Below are positions 17,415-26,744 of a stretch of 64,000 nt of DNA, in pieces. Origin of the DNA: Alphaproteobacteria bacterium UBA1908 (GTDB lineage: Bacteria; Pseudomonadota; Alphaproteobacteria; Caedimonadales; UBA1908). A model generated the notes under the pieces. That model was not told the origin of the DNA, searched no databases, and saw only the letters and a list, made by a program, of their open reading frames with translations. The stretch lies in NCBI GenBank assembly GCA_002337525.1, contig DDGG01000031.1:13330-77329 (forward strand), given 5' to 3'. Both the position numbers and the translations under genes were made by a program. How positions within the stretch are numbered: position 1 is the first letter of the stretch; the number at the start of each line of letters is the position of its first letter.

Positions 17415-18804
17415 TGAGAGTTCTCTCCTAGAGAATGATCCTAAAGGAGCAGAGAGCCAGGAACTTTATGGTGCTTCTGCTGACCTTCAGGAAAAGGTTT
17501 TAAAGGCCCTTTCTGAAAATCAGACAAATGTTCTTTTTACCCTTCTTGAAGAAGAGCACGCCGCCGATATCGCGGACTTGATTAGAGTTCTAAAATCAGA
17601 AGATCGTCATCTTTTCCTGGAGACTGTCCGCCACCAGCTTCCTGCAGAAGTCATTTCCGAACTTGATGAGTCTGTAAGAGACGAGGTCTTTGAAATTCTC
17701 GGTACCTCAGGCCTTGCTGTAGCAGTAAAAGATCTGAACACAGATGATGCTCTTGACCTCATTGAAGACCTGGATTCAGAACAGCAAAAAGAGATTCTAC
17801 GAGCGGTTCCCGCTGGTGAACGCGCTATTTTGGAAGAAGGACTGGGTTACCCGGAAGATAGTGCGGGACGTTTGATGCAGCAAGAAGTTGTCTGTGTCCC
17901 CCCTTTCTGGACTGTGGGTGAGGCAATTTCTTTCATCCGGGATACAGGGGATGTTTCTGACAGCCTTTATACTATCTATGTCGTTGATCCTCGTCATCAT
18001 CCTGTTGGCGAGATTTCTTTAAGCACACTTTTCAAGCACCCACTTGATACACAGCTTTCCGACATCATGTCAACAGATATTCGTTTGATTCCAGTTATGG
18101 AAGATCAAGAAAAAGTAGGGCATCTTTTTCGACATTATGCCCTTGTTTCTGCCCCTGTTATCGATGCCTCCGGACGCATTGTTGGCATGATTACCTTTGA
18201 TGATGTCATGTCTGTTATCGAAGAAGAGGCCGAAGAAGATCTCATGTTAATGGCAAAAGTGAGTGAATCTGACTTTTATGAGCCTGTTCTGACAACAGCC
18301 CATTGGCGTGCACGATGGCTTATTGTTATTCTAATGACAACCCTTTTGGCCTCGCTTGTTATTTCCTACTTTGAAGCCTCGATTCAGCAAATTACTGCTC
18401 TTGCTTTTCTGCTTCCTGTTGCTTCTGCAATTGGAGGGAGTTCGGGGATGCAGGTTGTTACCGTTGTTGTAAGGGCCCTTGCAACCAACTCTTTGCGAGA
18501 AAAAGACACCTGGCGTGCTGTTGGTAAAGAAGTGCTCGTAAGCCTTATTATCGGAAGCTTCTTTGCCCTTTTTGCAGGCAGCCTTGTCAGCTGGTGGCTT
18601 CATGATACAGGCCTTGGCCTTATTCTGGCTTTGGGGCTTTTCTTTAACATTATTTGGGCTGCATTTGCTGGAACTCTTATTCCTATCTTAATCCATCGCT
18701 TGAACCTGGATCCTGCCATCAGTGCCGGTCCTATCCTTGCCACGACAACAGATATTTTTGGATTTGCTATTTTTCTGGGTCTTGCAACGCTATTTCTGCT
18801 TTAG
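17407..18804 (+). CDS. mgtE: MgtE magnesium transporter
   Basis: Mg2+ channel of the inner membrane, 465 residues from the ATG at 17407, which has AAGGTGG 6 bases upstream and overlaps the maeB stop; a frame reaching further upstream runs inside maeB. Domains are in the usual order: the cytoplasmic helical N domain (about 25-130, with EEHAADIADLI), two CBS domains (about 135-260, with HPVGEISLSTLF and GRIVGMITFDDVM), and five membrane helices (about 290-465) with the pore signature LPVASAIGGSSGMQ near residue 338. In the family the N and CBS domains close the pore when cytoplasmic Mg2+ is high. Confidence 0.93.
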   Translation: MHDESSLLENDPKGAESQELYGASADLQEKVLKALSENQTNVLFTLLEEEHAADIADLIRVLKSEDRHLFLETVRHQLPAEVISELDESVRDEVFEILGTSGLAVAVKDLNTDDALDLIEDLDSEQQKEILRAVPAGERAILEEGLGYPEDSAGRLMQQEVVCVPPFWTVGEAISFIRDTGDVSDSLYTIYVVDPRHHPVGEISLSTLFKHPLDTQLSDIMSTDIRLIPVMEDQEKVGHLFRHYALVSAPVIDASGRIVGMITFDDVMSVIEEEAEEDLMLMAKVSESDFYEPVLTTAHWRARWLIVILMTTLLASLVISYFEASIQQITALAFLLPVASAIGGSSGMQVVTVVVRALATNSLREKDTWRAVGKEVLVSLIIGSFFALFAGSLVSWWLHDTGLGLILALGLFFNIIWAAFAGTLIPILIHRLNLDPAISAGPILATTTDIFGFAIFLGLATLFLL

Positions 18805-18865
18805 GCTGCAACAAGCTTTAAAATTCAAGGACAACGTTGATTATCAAGAATCATCAGACATAACT

Positions 18866-20389
18866 CTATTCCTGAGACGAAATGTTTTTTAGTTTGTTCC
18901 AGCACAGCAAGATTGCAAGTATACTAATAAAAATACCAAGCCCCATTAATACTGAAAAAGCTTCAGAAAAAGTTTCTTTTAAAAGACTGGAAGCTTCCTG
19001 GACTGTCAAAGTTTCACGAGGAAATTTCTCAAAGCTCCAGTGAGCCTCTGCAAAAATATTTTTCAGAATATGTTGCGTTGATTCAGACAGAGTCTGGGCC
19101 TTCTTGAGAAAAATATTATCCGACAAGCCCACCAAAAGGCTTGTGCTGATAACTGTACCAGCAGTGCACCCAAAACAGGCAATCATCGTAAAAACCCCTG
19201 ATGCCGTTGAAAGCATTGATTCAGGAACTGTTTTTAGCATTACCGCGTTAAAAGATGGCAGGCCCAACCCAAGACCCAAACCATAAAAAACAAAAGCAGA
19301 AACAATCTGCGCTTGAGATGTTTGTTCATTGAAGCCATAACTCAGGCAAAAACCAATAAGAGAGCAAATTAACCCTGCACAAACAGGCCACCGCACATCA
19401 ACAAGATCACAAAGTTTTCCTCCAAAGGGAGAGAAAAGTCCCATCAGAACGGTCATTGGTAGAAACAAAATACCGGCTTCTTGAGGAGAGAAATCTTTGA
19501 CATTTTGAACGTAAAGCGTAAATAAAATTAGAATTAGAGAAAAAAGAAATTGTAATAGTCCATAACCGGTACAACACACCAGAAAAGCCCCGCGTTTATA
19601 AAGCTTTCTCGGAATAAGCGGAGACTTTAATCTTGCAGAAATTCTTTCAAATAAAATTAAAGCTACAGTTCCTGCACCCAGAAGACACCATAACCCTGGA
19701 TCAGAGAAGCCCCAGACTTCGCTTTGATTTAAGGCCACCATCATAAGGATTAATCCAGCAAACAGGAGAAAAGTTGTTAGCATATGAAGTTTTTCATCAG
19801 TTCCCCGGTCCATAGACTTATCAACAAACAGATAGGTTTTAAGGATCACCAAAAGACAAAGAGGAACATTTACCAAAAAGATCCAGCGCCATGAAAAATG
19901 TTCCAGAATAAACCCTGAGAAAGGAGGCCCCAGCGCAAGCCCTATACCAACACCAACACCCAAAATACCAATCGCAAATCCGCGTTTGTTTTCCGGAAAC
20001 GAGGCAAAAACAAGCGCATAAATTGGGGGCACAAACAAAGCTCCGCTAAGCCCCTGAAGCCCTCGTGCGAAAATGAGGAGATTATCGGATTGGGCCAGAC
20101 CGCAAAGCGCAGAAGAAATCAGAAATCCCCAAACGCCAAGCAACAACATTTTACGCTTACCATAAATATCTGACAAACGACCTGCGGCCACCACAAAAGC
20201 TGACCAGGCAAGAACATAGCCACTGATTAACCATTGTAGCTTGTTAAGGTCACTCTCTACATCTTTTGAAATAGCAACAAGAGCAATACTGACGGCAGTA
20301 TAATCCAGATCAACCAAAACCAATAAAATAAACATAGTGCTCAGCACTAGCCAGGGATTTTGCTTTTTAGACGTTGACATCATTGTCAC
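18866..20389 (-). CDS. MFS drug transporter, DHA2 (14-helix, EmrB-like) family
   Basis: A 507-residue inner-membrane carrier with about 14 hydrophobic helices. The first-helix pattern LVDLDYTAVSIALVAI (about residues 25-40) is the DHA2 version of motif D1, motif A appears as GRLSDIYGKRKMLLLG (70-85), and motif C as GVGVGIGLALGPPFSGF (about 142-158). These point to a proton-driven exporter of drugs or amphiphilic compounds; the substrate cannot be read. The GTG start has AGAGAGG 10 bases upstream, and ATG codons lie 2 and 3 codons later. No MFP (EmrA) or TolC partner is adjacent, so it may work alone. Confidence 0.85.
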   Translation of the reverse strand: MTMMSTSKKQNPWLVLSTMFILLVLVDLDYTAVSIALVAISKDVESDLNKLQWLISGYVLAWSAFVVAAGRLSDIYGKRKMLLLGVWGFLISSALCGLAQSDNLLIFARGLQGLSGALFVPPIYALVFASFPENKRGFAIGILGVGVGIGLALGPPFSGFILEHFSWRWIFLVNVPLCLLVILKTYLFVDKSMDRGTDEKLHMLTTFLLFAGLILMMVALNQSEVWGFSDPGLWCLLGAGTVALILFERISARLKSPLIPRKLYKRGAFLVCCTGYGLLQFLFSLILILFTLYVQNVKDFSPQEAGILFLPMTVLMGLFSPFGGKLCDLVDVRWPVCAGLICSLIGFCLSYGFNEQTSQAQIVSAFVFYGLGLGLGLPSFNAVMLKTVPESMLSTASGVFTMIACFGCTAGTVISTSLLVGLSDNIFLKKAQTLSESTQHILKNIFAEAHWSFEKFPRETLTVQEASSLLKETFSEAFSVLMGLGIFISILAILLCWNKLKNISSQE

Positions 20390-20520
20390 AATGATAAAAC
20401 CTCTCTGAAAGATATTCTCTTAAATCCTGCGCGACTATCTCATGAATTTGTTTAAATAGAAAGCGTTAAGAATAATACCATTTAAATAATTTAAACAATT
20501 CTAAAAGTGAAAAAGCATTT

Positions 20521-23313
20521 CTACAACTTACTTAGAGACTCTATCTTTTTTAACTTTTTTTGAAGCCTTTCCAAATGAGGCGAGTCTTTTGAAAAATGTT
20601 GTCTAACAACCAGAATGGACTGTTTATAGAAATCCAGGGCCTTTTGCTTTAAGGACCTTTGGTTCAAAACATTTTTGTTTGTAGCAAGCCTTTTCACATA
20701 CAAGTCCCCCAGGGCCTCAAAACATTTGTACAGATCAGAATGAGCATTTTGTTTGTATATATTGAGAGGTTTCTGGAAGTGGGCTTCAGCATCATCTAAA
20801 CGGTTTTCAGCTAAATAGAGTTGACCCAGTTCGTATAGGGGATAAGCTCTTTTAATATGATCAAGCCCATAATGCTTGGTATATAAATCCACAATCTTCC
20901 TTAGTATTTTGTGGGATTGATCAAATTTCCCCAGATTTCTATAAATTTTTCCTAAAAATACTGCATGCCAATACAAAGAAATATTATTCTCTCCTAAATA
21001 TTCTTCCCGAGTTTTCAATGCTTTTTTGATAAGGTATTGGGCTTTCTTATAGTTACCCAAATCACTTTGCACACTTCCCAGGAAGGCTAGACTCCAGGCT
21101 GTTCTTAAATGATTATCACCAAAGTGGTCCTTATGAATAACAAGGGATTTTTTAAAACAATTTTGAGCCTTTTGAAGATTCCCTAAACTTGTATAAACCT
21201 TACCCAAATAGACTAAAATCCATGCTGTCTCAATACTTTTCATACCATAATATTGTTCATATACCCCAAGAGCTTTTTCTAAAATATTTCTTGCTTGTTC
21301 ATAATTTCCTAATTCCTCATAAATATTCCCAAGGTGCACCAGACTCCAAGCCGTCTTAATATGTTTTTTCCCGTAATAAACACCATAAATCATACACCCT
21401 TGTTCAACAAATTGTTTTCCGACAAAATACTCTCCTAAACGCCTGTGAACAGCTCCCAGAACAATATAAGACCGGGCCATTTTGACATCACTCTTTTCAG
21501 TAGAATTCTTATTAAGGTCTATTCCTTTTTGAAGAAATTTTTTTGCTTTCTTATCTTGATTTAACAAATAATAAGCCCAACCCAACTGATTAAACAAATC
21601 CCCTTTAATATAGGTTTTCAGTAAAAGATCTTGCTTTAAAAAAATACTTATATGGTTAGTTATTAATTTTATTTTGGAGAAACTTCCTTTTTCTATTACA
21701 TTATCCAAATAATCCTGCAAAAAACTCCCAATTATTTGAATAGATCTCTGCTTTTCAAGTAAATCCACAGCTTCATTCAGATAAGTCAAAGTAATGGCCT
21801 GCACACTTCGATGCAAAGAAAGCGTCGAAACATTTTCAATCATCTGTTCACTGGTAATGAAAGAGTATTTTCGCAAATGGTGAATAAAGTTTTCCACGAC
21901 AAGCTCAGGCTTTGACTTTTTCAGAAGTTCTACTGGAATATCCTGGGAATCAAGCACACTGATCAAAAGAAGCAGTTCTTTAAAGTTTGGATTTTCTTCC
22001 ATAAGGGTATCAAGGGTCAGCGTAATAATGCCAAAACGTGTTTTCGTATAGTCGTTAAACTCTTTTAATAATAGCTTTTGGGCCTTATCAAAGCCTGGGG
22101 TGCGCCCCTGCAATCTTTTGAGATAAGTCTCAAAAGAAACATGCGCATCCTTGATATAATAGGCTGCCGTTGAAACATCGAGAGGGAAAGGAGGAAGTGA
22201 GTTTAAAAAGTATAGTTCTTCCCCTGAAGAAGGATGCGATTTCTGATCTTGGCCTCCTGAGAGAATCCTCCTGAAAAGACGTGCTTTTTCCGGAAGTGAA
22301 AGGGGAGGCACACGAAGGACTGAATTACTTTTTGAAACAAGATAATTTTTAACATTATCATCTCGTGTTGTTACAATAACATGGCCCTGTCCCCATACTG
22401 CCGGATCTTGGGGTAAGTATTTCCAGAATCCCTGAAGTGTTTCTACATTATCATAAATCAGAAGCCATTTTTGACGGGTCTTTAAAGCTCTTTTAACAAG
22501 CAAGAAAAGGCACTTTTCCCTTTCTTCTGAATCTCTGATTTCCCGAAGAAGCCTTACATCATATTTTTCTTCTTCTATCTGCGCCAGAGCCATTGCCAGA
22601 TCTGTAAAGGAATTTATCAGGCTTTCTTTTGTTTCCGCATTAATCTCCCAAACGACAGACATTTTCTGGGATTTGGCATACTGACGCGCCAAAGTTGTTT
22701 TCCCAGCCCCTCCAATGCCAACAAGGGCAACTGTCTGAATTTTCTCTGAGCCTTTTAATTTTTGATCAATTTTTGCCAAAAGATCCAGCCGTTGTAATAA
22801 AACAGAGTGATGAGGCAAGAAAAATTCAGAACGCACACTCTCTATTGTTCCGGCAACAGTGACCGCAAAATCTCTCACTTTTGGATAAAGAAAGCTTGCA
22901 CATATAATGAACACGACCGTCAAAGCATAAAAAATGATCTTACGTCGTTGTTTCTTTCTTTGCAGTTCAAGAGAAAATGTACTTTCACAACCAAACTCTT
23001 GAACAGTCTTTTCTTCGTCATCTCCCGTTATGAACTGCTGATAATATTGCCTTACATATTTTTCCTGGCTTGATTTTTCAATAAAAGTCAGGATTGTGTG
23101 TCGTCCCCCGGATCCAAGTTTTTGTGCAATTGCTTCCAAATGACTTTCAACGGTACTGGGCGAAATAGAAAGACGTAAGGCTATAGATTTCACATTCCAG
23201 CCACTTACAAGACAAGCAATAACATCAACCTGACGTCGCGTAAATTTGATCCCACCAATATTTTGTAAATGTTGCTCGTAGAAAATACGAGCAACATCAT
23301 CCCTGTCTGGCAT
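20521..23313 (-). CDS. LuxR-type HTH, membrane-anchored NB-ARC ATPase with TPR repeats
   Basis: A 930-residue protein with four parts. A LuxR/GerE helix-turn-helix lies at about 24-80 (FTRRQVDVIACLVSG, then ISPSTVESHLEAIAQKLG). A strongly basic stretch (119-125) precedes one clear membrane helix at about 126-143. An NB-ARC/STAND ATPase follows: Walker A GIGGAGKTT (199-207), Walker B WLLIYDN (283-289), the arginine sensor VTTRD (314-318), a GLPL-like PPFPLDV (374-380) and an MHD-like LSLHRSVQ (498-505). From about 585 to 900 come kinesin-light-chain-type TPRs with a 42-residue period (for example TAWSLVHLGNIYEELGNYEQA). STAND proteins are usually ligand-triggered switches; here DNA contact by the HTH is likely, the signal unknown. 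Stand-alone gene. Confidence 0.75.
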   Translation of the reverse strand: MPDRDDVARIFYEQHLQNIGGIKFTRRQVDVIACLVSGWNVKSIALRLSISPSTVESHLEAIAQKLGSGGRHTILTFIEKSSQEKYVRQYYQQFITGDDEEKTVQEFGCESTFSLELQRKKQRRKIIFYALTVVFIICASFLYPKVRDFAVTVAGTIESVRSEFFLPHHSVLLQRLDLLAKIDQKLKGSEKIQTVALVGIGGAGKTTLARQYAKSQKMSVVWEINAETKESLINSFTDLAMALAQIEEEKYDVRLLREIRDSEEREKCLFLLVKRALKTRQKWLLIYDNVETLQGFWKYLPQDPAVWGQGHVIVTTRDDNVKNYLVSKSNSVLRVPPLSLPEKARLFRRILSGGQDQKSHPSSGEELYFLNSLPPFPLDVSTAAYYIKDAHVSFETYLKRLQGRTPGFDKAQKLLLKEFNDYTKTRFGIITLTLDTLMEENPNFKELLLLISVLDSQDIPVELLKKSKPELVVENFIHHLRKYSFITSEQMIENVSTLSLHRSVQAITLTYLNEAVDLLEKQRSIQIIGSFLQDYLDNVIEKGSFSKIKLITNHISIFLKQDLLLKTYIKGDLFNQLGWAYYLLNQDKKAKKFLQKGIDLNKNSTEKSDVKMARSYIVLGAVHRRLGEYFVGKQFVEQGCMIYGVYYGKKHIKTAWSLVHLGNIYEELGNYEQARNILEKALGVYEQYYGMKSIETAWILVYLGKVYTSLGNLQKAQNCFKKSLVIHKDHFGDNHLRTAWSLAFLGSVQSDLGNYKKAQYLIKKALKTREEYLGENNISLYWHAVFLGKIYRNLGKFDQSHKILRKIVDLYTKHYGLDHIKRAYPLYELGQLYLAENRLDDAEAHFQKPLNIYKQNAHSDLYKCFEALGDLYVKRLATNKNVLNQRSLKQKALDFYKQSILVVRQHFSKDSPHLERLQKKLKKIESLSKL

Positions 23314-23826
23314 GTTAAAACTTTTTCATTTTATTGCTAACGCAATAATTTTATCTTCTCCTCTTTCCTTATTAGCATATATTCCGGAAAAATGAAGAAG
23401 GTTCCAAACAAGCGAGTTTCTTGAAACCAGAGCTGAATATTTTTATTAATCCTTTTTTAGAAATCAAAAACTTGATTTTTAATCACTCTTCATAGATGAT
23501 AGGCAAGTGTTGCCTTTTAGTGGGCTTGTTATTAGAGTGTTTCGACAGTTACCAATGACAGAGGTAAAAATGTATTATATATTCGCCAATACCACTCCCT
23601 TTACAGGGTCCGCCACAAACTGTTCCGGTGATATCTGTTCGATCTTAATCCAACAAAGTGATTTATCATGTCTTTTAAGTCAATAAACTCTACTGTTTCA
23701 TTTTTTCTTTTCCCCTTCCATTCCCTTAACGTAAAATCAACGCCTTATTGGCATTATTATTCATAAAAATTTAAACCTGGTTTCCTTTAGAAAAATAATT
23801 GTACGAACTTTGATGAAAGAATAATA
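23314..23826. other. 513-base intergenic region, divergent promoters expected
   Basis: No plausible gene was found in either strand. The region separates the LuxR/NB-ARC/TPR gene (minus) from the ABC permease gene (plus), so it should carry both promoters, but no convincing -35/-10 pair stands out. Near the minus-strand gene it contains a perfect inverted repeat (23331-23348), listed separately. Confidence 0.5.
23331..23348. promoter_or_regulatory. perfect inverted repeat upstream of the LuxR/NB-ARC/TPR gene
   Basis: TTATTGC (23331-23337), a TAAC spacer and GCAATAA (23342-23348) form a perfect dyad. It lies 18 bases before the start codon of the 930-residue regulator, in the size range of a dimeric HTH operator. 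It could allow autoregulation, or be an mRNA hairpin at the ribosome binding region. No binding data exist. Confidence 0.35.
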
Positions 23827-24720
23827 ATGAGTCTTATAGAAGTCTGGGCTGCTCTTGAAATTGGTCTGATATATGCCCTTGTTGCCCTTGCGGTTTTTAT
23901 TTCCTTTCGTGTGTTGGATTTTCCTGACCTCACAGCAGACGGTAGCTTCCCTCTGGGGGGAGCCATAGCTGCTACATTACTTGTTGGGGGGATGTCACCC
24001 TGGCTTGCAACCGGATGTGCTATTTTAGGGGGGATGTTTGCAGGACTCTTCACCGCCTGGCTCAATCTAAAATGGAAGATCCTTAACCTTCTCGCCAGCA
24101 TTCTAACAATGACGGCTCTTTACTCTATTAACCTAAGGATTATGGGACGTCCCAATGTGGCTTTGCTGGATGAAGAGACTATCTTCACACCGTTTGAAGC
24201 CCTCACAGGCTCTCACCTTTATGGCATTTTACTGCTAGGAGGCCTGGTAATATTAACTGTAGGTTTTCTGTTTTGGCGTTTTATGATTTCGGACACCGGG
24301 CTTGCTTTGCGCGCAACAGGATCAAACCCCCGCATGGCTCTCGCTCAAGGTATATCAATCAAAAGAACAACCTACCTGGGCATGGGCTTAAGTAACGGCC
24401 TTATTGCCCTTGCCGGCGCTCTTTTTGCTCAAAGCCAGGGATTTGCCGATATCACAACAGGTGTCGGTACCATTATTTTTGGACTCGCTGCTGTGATTAT
24501 TGGAGAAGTTCTGATACCTTCCCGATGGATGTCGCTTATTATTCTGGGATGTATCCTGGGATCAATTGTATATCGTTTGGCTGTTGGGTTTGCGCTCAAT
24601 GCGGGAGCAATCGGATTACAAACTTCAGACCTTAATCTGGTAACAGCAACCCTTGTTGCACTTGCGATGATTTTGCCCCGAATTCGCCAATCTTCCCCTT
24701 TAAGTTCCGGGAGAAAATAA
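23827..24720 (+). CDS. ABC transporter permease, COG4120 type
   Basis: An inner-membrane protein of 297 residues with about eight helices, related to branched-chain amino acid permeases. The pattern near residue 30, RVLDFPDLTADGSFPLGGAI, and the central GLALRATGSNPRMALAQGI are typical of the uncharacterised importer family that includes the streptococcal tryptophan system. It precedes its ATPase with a one-base overlap (TAATG). The usual third gene, a periplasmic binding protein, is missing on both sides. Substrate unknown; aromatic amino acids are a guess from family only. Confidence 0.82.
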   Translation: MSLIEVWAALEIGLIYALVALAVFISFRVLDFPDLTADGSFPLGGAIAATLLVGGMSPWLATGCAILGGMFAGLFTAWLNLKWKILNLLASILTMTALYSINLRIMGRPNVALLDEETIFTPFEALTGSHLYGILLLGGLVILTVGFLFWRFMISDTGLALRATGSNPRMALAQGISIKRTTYLGMGLSNGLIALAGALFAQSQGFADITTGVGTIIFGLAAVIIGEVLIPSRWMSLIILGCILGSIVYRLAVGFALNAGAIGLQTSDLNLVTATLVALAMILPRIRQSSPLSSGRK

Positions 24721-25481
24721 TGCTATCTCTTGAAAATGTTTCTGTAACCTTTAATAAAGGCACACTGTTAGAACGACGAGCCCTAACAGATATTAATCTT
24801 ACCATCAGGGAAGAAGATTTTGTAACAGTTATTGGTAGCAATGGAGCGGGAAAATCGACACTCCTTAACATCATTACCGGTAATATTTGCCCTCAAAAAG
24901 GGCGAATTCTTGTTAACGATACGGAAGTTACCGCATGGCCCGTTGAGAGAAGAGCACGATTTGTTGCCAGAGTATTTCAGGACCCTCTTGAAGGAACGTG
25001 TGGGGAATTAACCGTTGAGGAGAACCTGGCTCTTGCCCTTAAAAGAGGGACTCAACGTACATTATCAAAAGCCCTTAATGGAAAGAATCGAAACCTTTTT
25101 GAAGAAACTCTGGCACGACTTAATCTTGGTCTTGAAAAAAGATTACGTCAGCCTATTGGCCTTCTTTCTGGGGGGCAAAGGCAGGCAATTTCTTTAATGA
25201 TGGCCGTGCTTTCCCCCATGGAGATTCTTGTTCTTGATGAACATACAGCAGCCCTGGATCCAAAAACAGCTTCTTTTATTATTAAATTGACGCGCGATAT
25301 TATTGCGGAGAAAAAACTGACCGTCTTGATGGTGACCCACAGTATGCATCAAGCCCTTGATGTGGGAACACGAACAATTATGATGCATGACGGCATTGTA
25401 AAAAGGGATTTAGGAGAAGAAGAGCGTAATAAGCTGACACACCAGGATCTATTGACTTTTTTTGAAGAAATTGATGGATAA
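24720..25481 (+). CDS. ABC transporter ATP-binding protein, COG1101 type
   Basis: Cytoplasmic ATPase partner of the permease just upstream, 253 residues. Walker A GSNGAGKST lies at about 38-46, the Q-loop near 83 (VFQDP), the signature LLSGGQRQ at about 146-152 and Walker B ILVLDEHTAALDP at about 163-175 (Asp-Glu-His where most have Asp-Glu-Pro, typical for this subfamily). The His switch is in VTHSMHQAL. The ATG overlaps the permease stop by one base, so the two are translated together. Confidence 0.87.
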   Translation: MLSLENVSVTFNKGTLLERRALTDINLTIREEDFVTVIGSNGAGKSTLLNIITGNICPQKGRILVNDTEVTAWPVERRARFVARVFQDPLEGTCGELTVEENLALALKRGTQRTLSKALNGKNRNLFEETLARLNLGLEKRLRQPIGLLSGGQRQAISLMMAVLSPMEILVLDEHTAALDPKTASFIIKLTRDIIAEKKLTVLMVTHSMHQALDVGTRTIMMHDGIVKRDLGEEERNKLTHQDLLTFFEEIDG

Positions 25482-25913
25482 AACTGCTCGGTCATAATCT
25501 ACTTTCAGCTGAAGATAATCAAAAACATTGTCCTAAAAAAAACAAAATAGACATAGCCCTGCGAGATAGTGCCAGCACAGCACCACAAAAAGATCCCCTT
25601 TTAAAAAAATATCACCTGTCCTCATATGAGAGTTTTAATGCTTTATATTTGCCTTTTAGGATATTTATTTGCACAAAAACAATAAAATCAACCCACAGAA
25701 AATCTTGTTTTTTAATAAGAATATAGAACCCAAGACAATATTTTGACAAAATAAGATTGAATACTAGAAAATATGTGTTACTATTGCCTTGGTTTCGGAT
25801 AAGACTATGACGAACGACTTGAGACTACAGGGCAAAATCTTACTTCTCTACTCTTCTTCACCTGACTCTTCCAAGGCCGATTGTAACGACTAAAACAACA
25901 AGGATTATACGAC
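25482..25913. other. 432-base intergenic region with the cold-shock gene leader
   Basis: No gene was found in this AT-rich stretch. Its 3' third probably holds the cold-shock gene promoter (see 25743-25784) followed by an untranslated leader of about 120 bases. Long leaders are typical of cspA-type genes, where RNA structure senses temperature. The first half contains no feature I can support. Confidence 0.5.
25743..25784 (+). promoter_or_regulatory. possible promoter(s) of the cold-shock gene
   Basis: Two overlapping options: TTGACA (25743-25748) with a weak TAGAAA (25765-25770) after 16 bases, or TTGAAT (25757-25762) with TACTAT (25779-25784) after 16 bases. The second gives a leader of about 120 bases. 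Confidence 0.35.
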
Positions 25914-26117
25914 ATGCCAACTGGAACAATCAAATGGTTTAACCCCACAAAAGGCTTTGGATTTATTGTACCTGATGACGGGGATAAAGACGTTTTTGTT
26001 CACATTTCTGCTGTTGAAAAAGCAGGTCTTGGAACACTTGATGAGAATCAAAAAGTTAGCTATGAGCTTCAAGAAAGCCGTGGCCGTACGTCTGCTGTAG
26101 AATTGACGGTCGTTTAA
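25914..26117 (+). CDS. cold-shock domain protein
   Basis: A 67-residue single-stranded nucleic acid-binding protein of the CspA family. Both RNA-binding motifs are intact: RNP1 KGFGFI (about 13-18) and RNP2 VFVHI (about 27-31), preceded by the conserved TGTIKWFN. The five-stranded OB fold covers the entire length. It acts as an RNA chaperone or transcription antiterminator. AAGGA lies 9 bases before the ATG. It is a single gene with a clean terminator behind it. Confidence 0.94.
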   Translation: MPTGTIKWFNPTKGFGFIVPDDGDKDVFVHISAVEKAGLGTLDENQKVSYELQESRGRTSAVELTVV

Positions 26118-26167
26118 GGCTACAGAACAAATAAGCTTTTCATTCGTAATGAAGGTTAAAGCTTAAC

Positions 26168-26198
26168 AAAAAAGGAAGCCTTCCAGCTTCCTTTTTTT
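26168..26198 (+). terminator. rho-independent terminator after the cold-shock gene
   Basis: GGAAGC (26174-26179) pairs with GCTTCC (26186-26191) across a 6-base loop; six A precede the stem and seven T follow, giving an extended A/T-paired base. Confidence 0.85.
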
Positions 26199-26333
26199 AT
26201 ACCTCGTCACTTCTTTAATTTTTTTGAAGTACCGATAGCGCTCGACCCAAAGTATCTAAACCTTCAAAAGCAACGTTGATAACTCAGGAGCTAAACTTCT
26301 TTTATCGTAATAATTTGAAATGAAACAACAAAA

Positions 26334-26744
26334 ATGAGTACCATTAAAGCAACTGCGGCCGTTCTTACCGATTACTCCAGTAAAAAGACCCTTCTCAGCC
26401 TGAGGCCCCACAATAAACCGCTTGGAGGCTTTTGGGAATTTCCGGGAGGGAAAATTGAATACGGAGAAACCCCAAAAGATGCCTTATGCCGGGAATGTTA
26501 TGAAGAACTTGGAATATTAATCTCTCCAAAAGACCTTCTGTTTTTGAAAGAAATCGATATCTTATATTCAAAAAATAAAGTCAACATTTTATTTTTCCAG
26601 GTTATGCGGTGGGACCAAAGACCACAGCCTAAAGAAGGCCAAAAATTAGCATGGCATACAAAAGAAACGGTTAAGAACTTAAAAACCCTTCCCCGGGTTA
26701 AAGAAATATTGAATGCAATTCAATTTGAAGAAGAGAAATTATAG
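26334..26744 (+). CDS. mutT: Nudix hydrolase, MutT (8-oxo-dGTP diphosphatase)
   Basis: This 136-residue cytoplasmic enzyme hydrolyses oxidised nucleotides such as 8-oxo-dGTP and so prevents A:T to C:G mutations. The complete Nudix box is present at about residues 38-60: GGKIEYGETPKDALCREC followed by YEELGI, with the metal-binding Arg-Glu-x2-Glu-Glu core. Upstream, LLSLRPHNKPLGGFWEFPGG matches the MutT substrate region. The start ATG has no strong ribosome binding site. Its stop codon directly abuts the GTG of rsmD, so the two form an operon. Confidence 0.85.
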   Translation: MSTIKATAAVLTDYSSKKTLLSLRPHNKPLGGFWEFPGGKIEYGETPKDALCRECYEELGILISPKDLLFLKEIDILYSKNKVNILFFQVMRWDQRPQPKEGQKLAWHTKETVKNLKTLPRVKEILNAIQFEEEKL

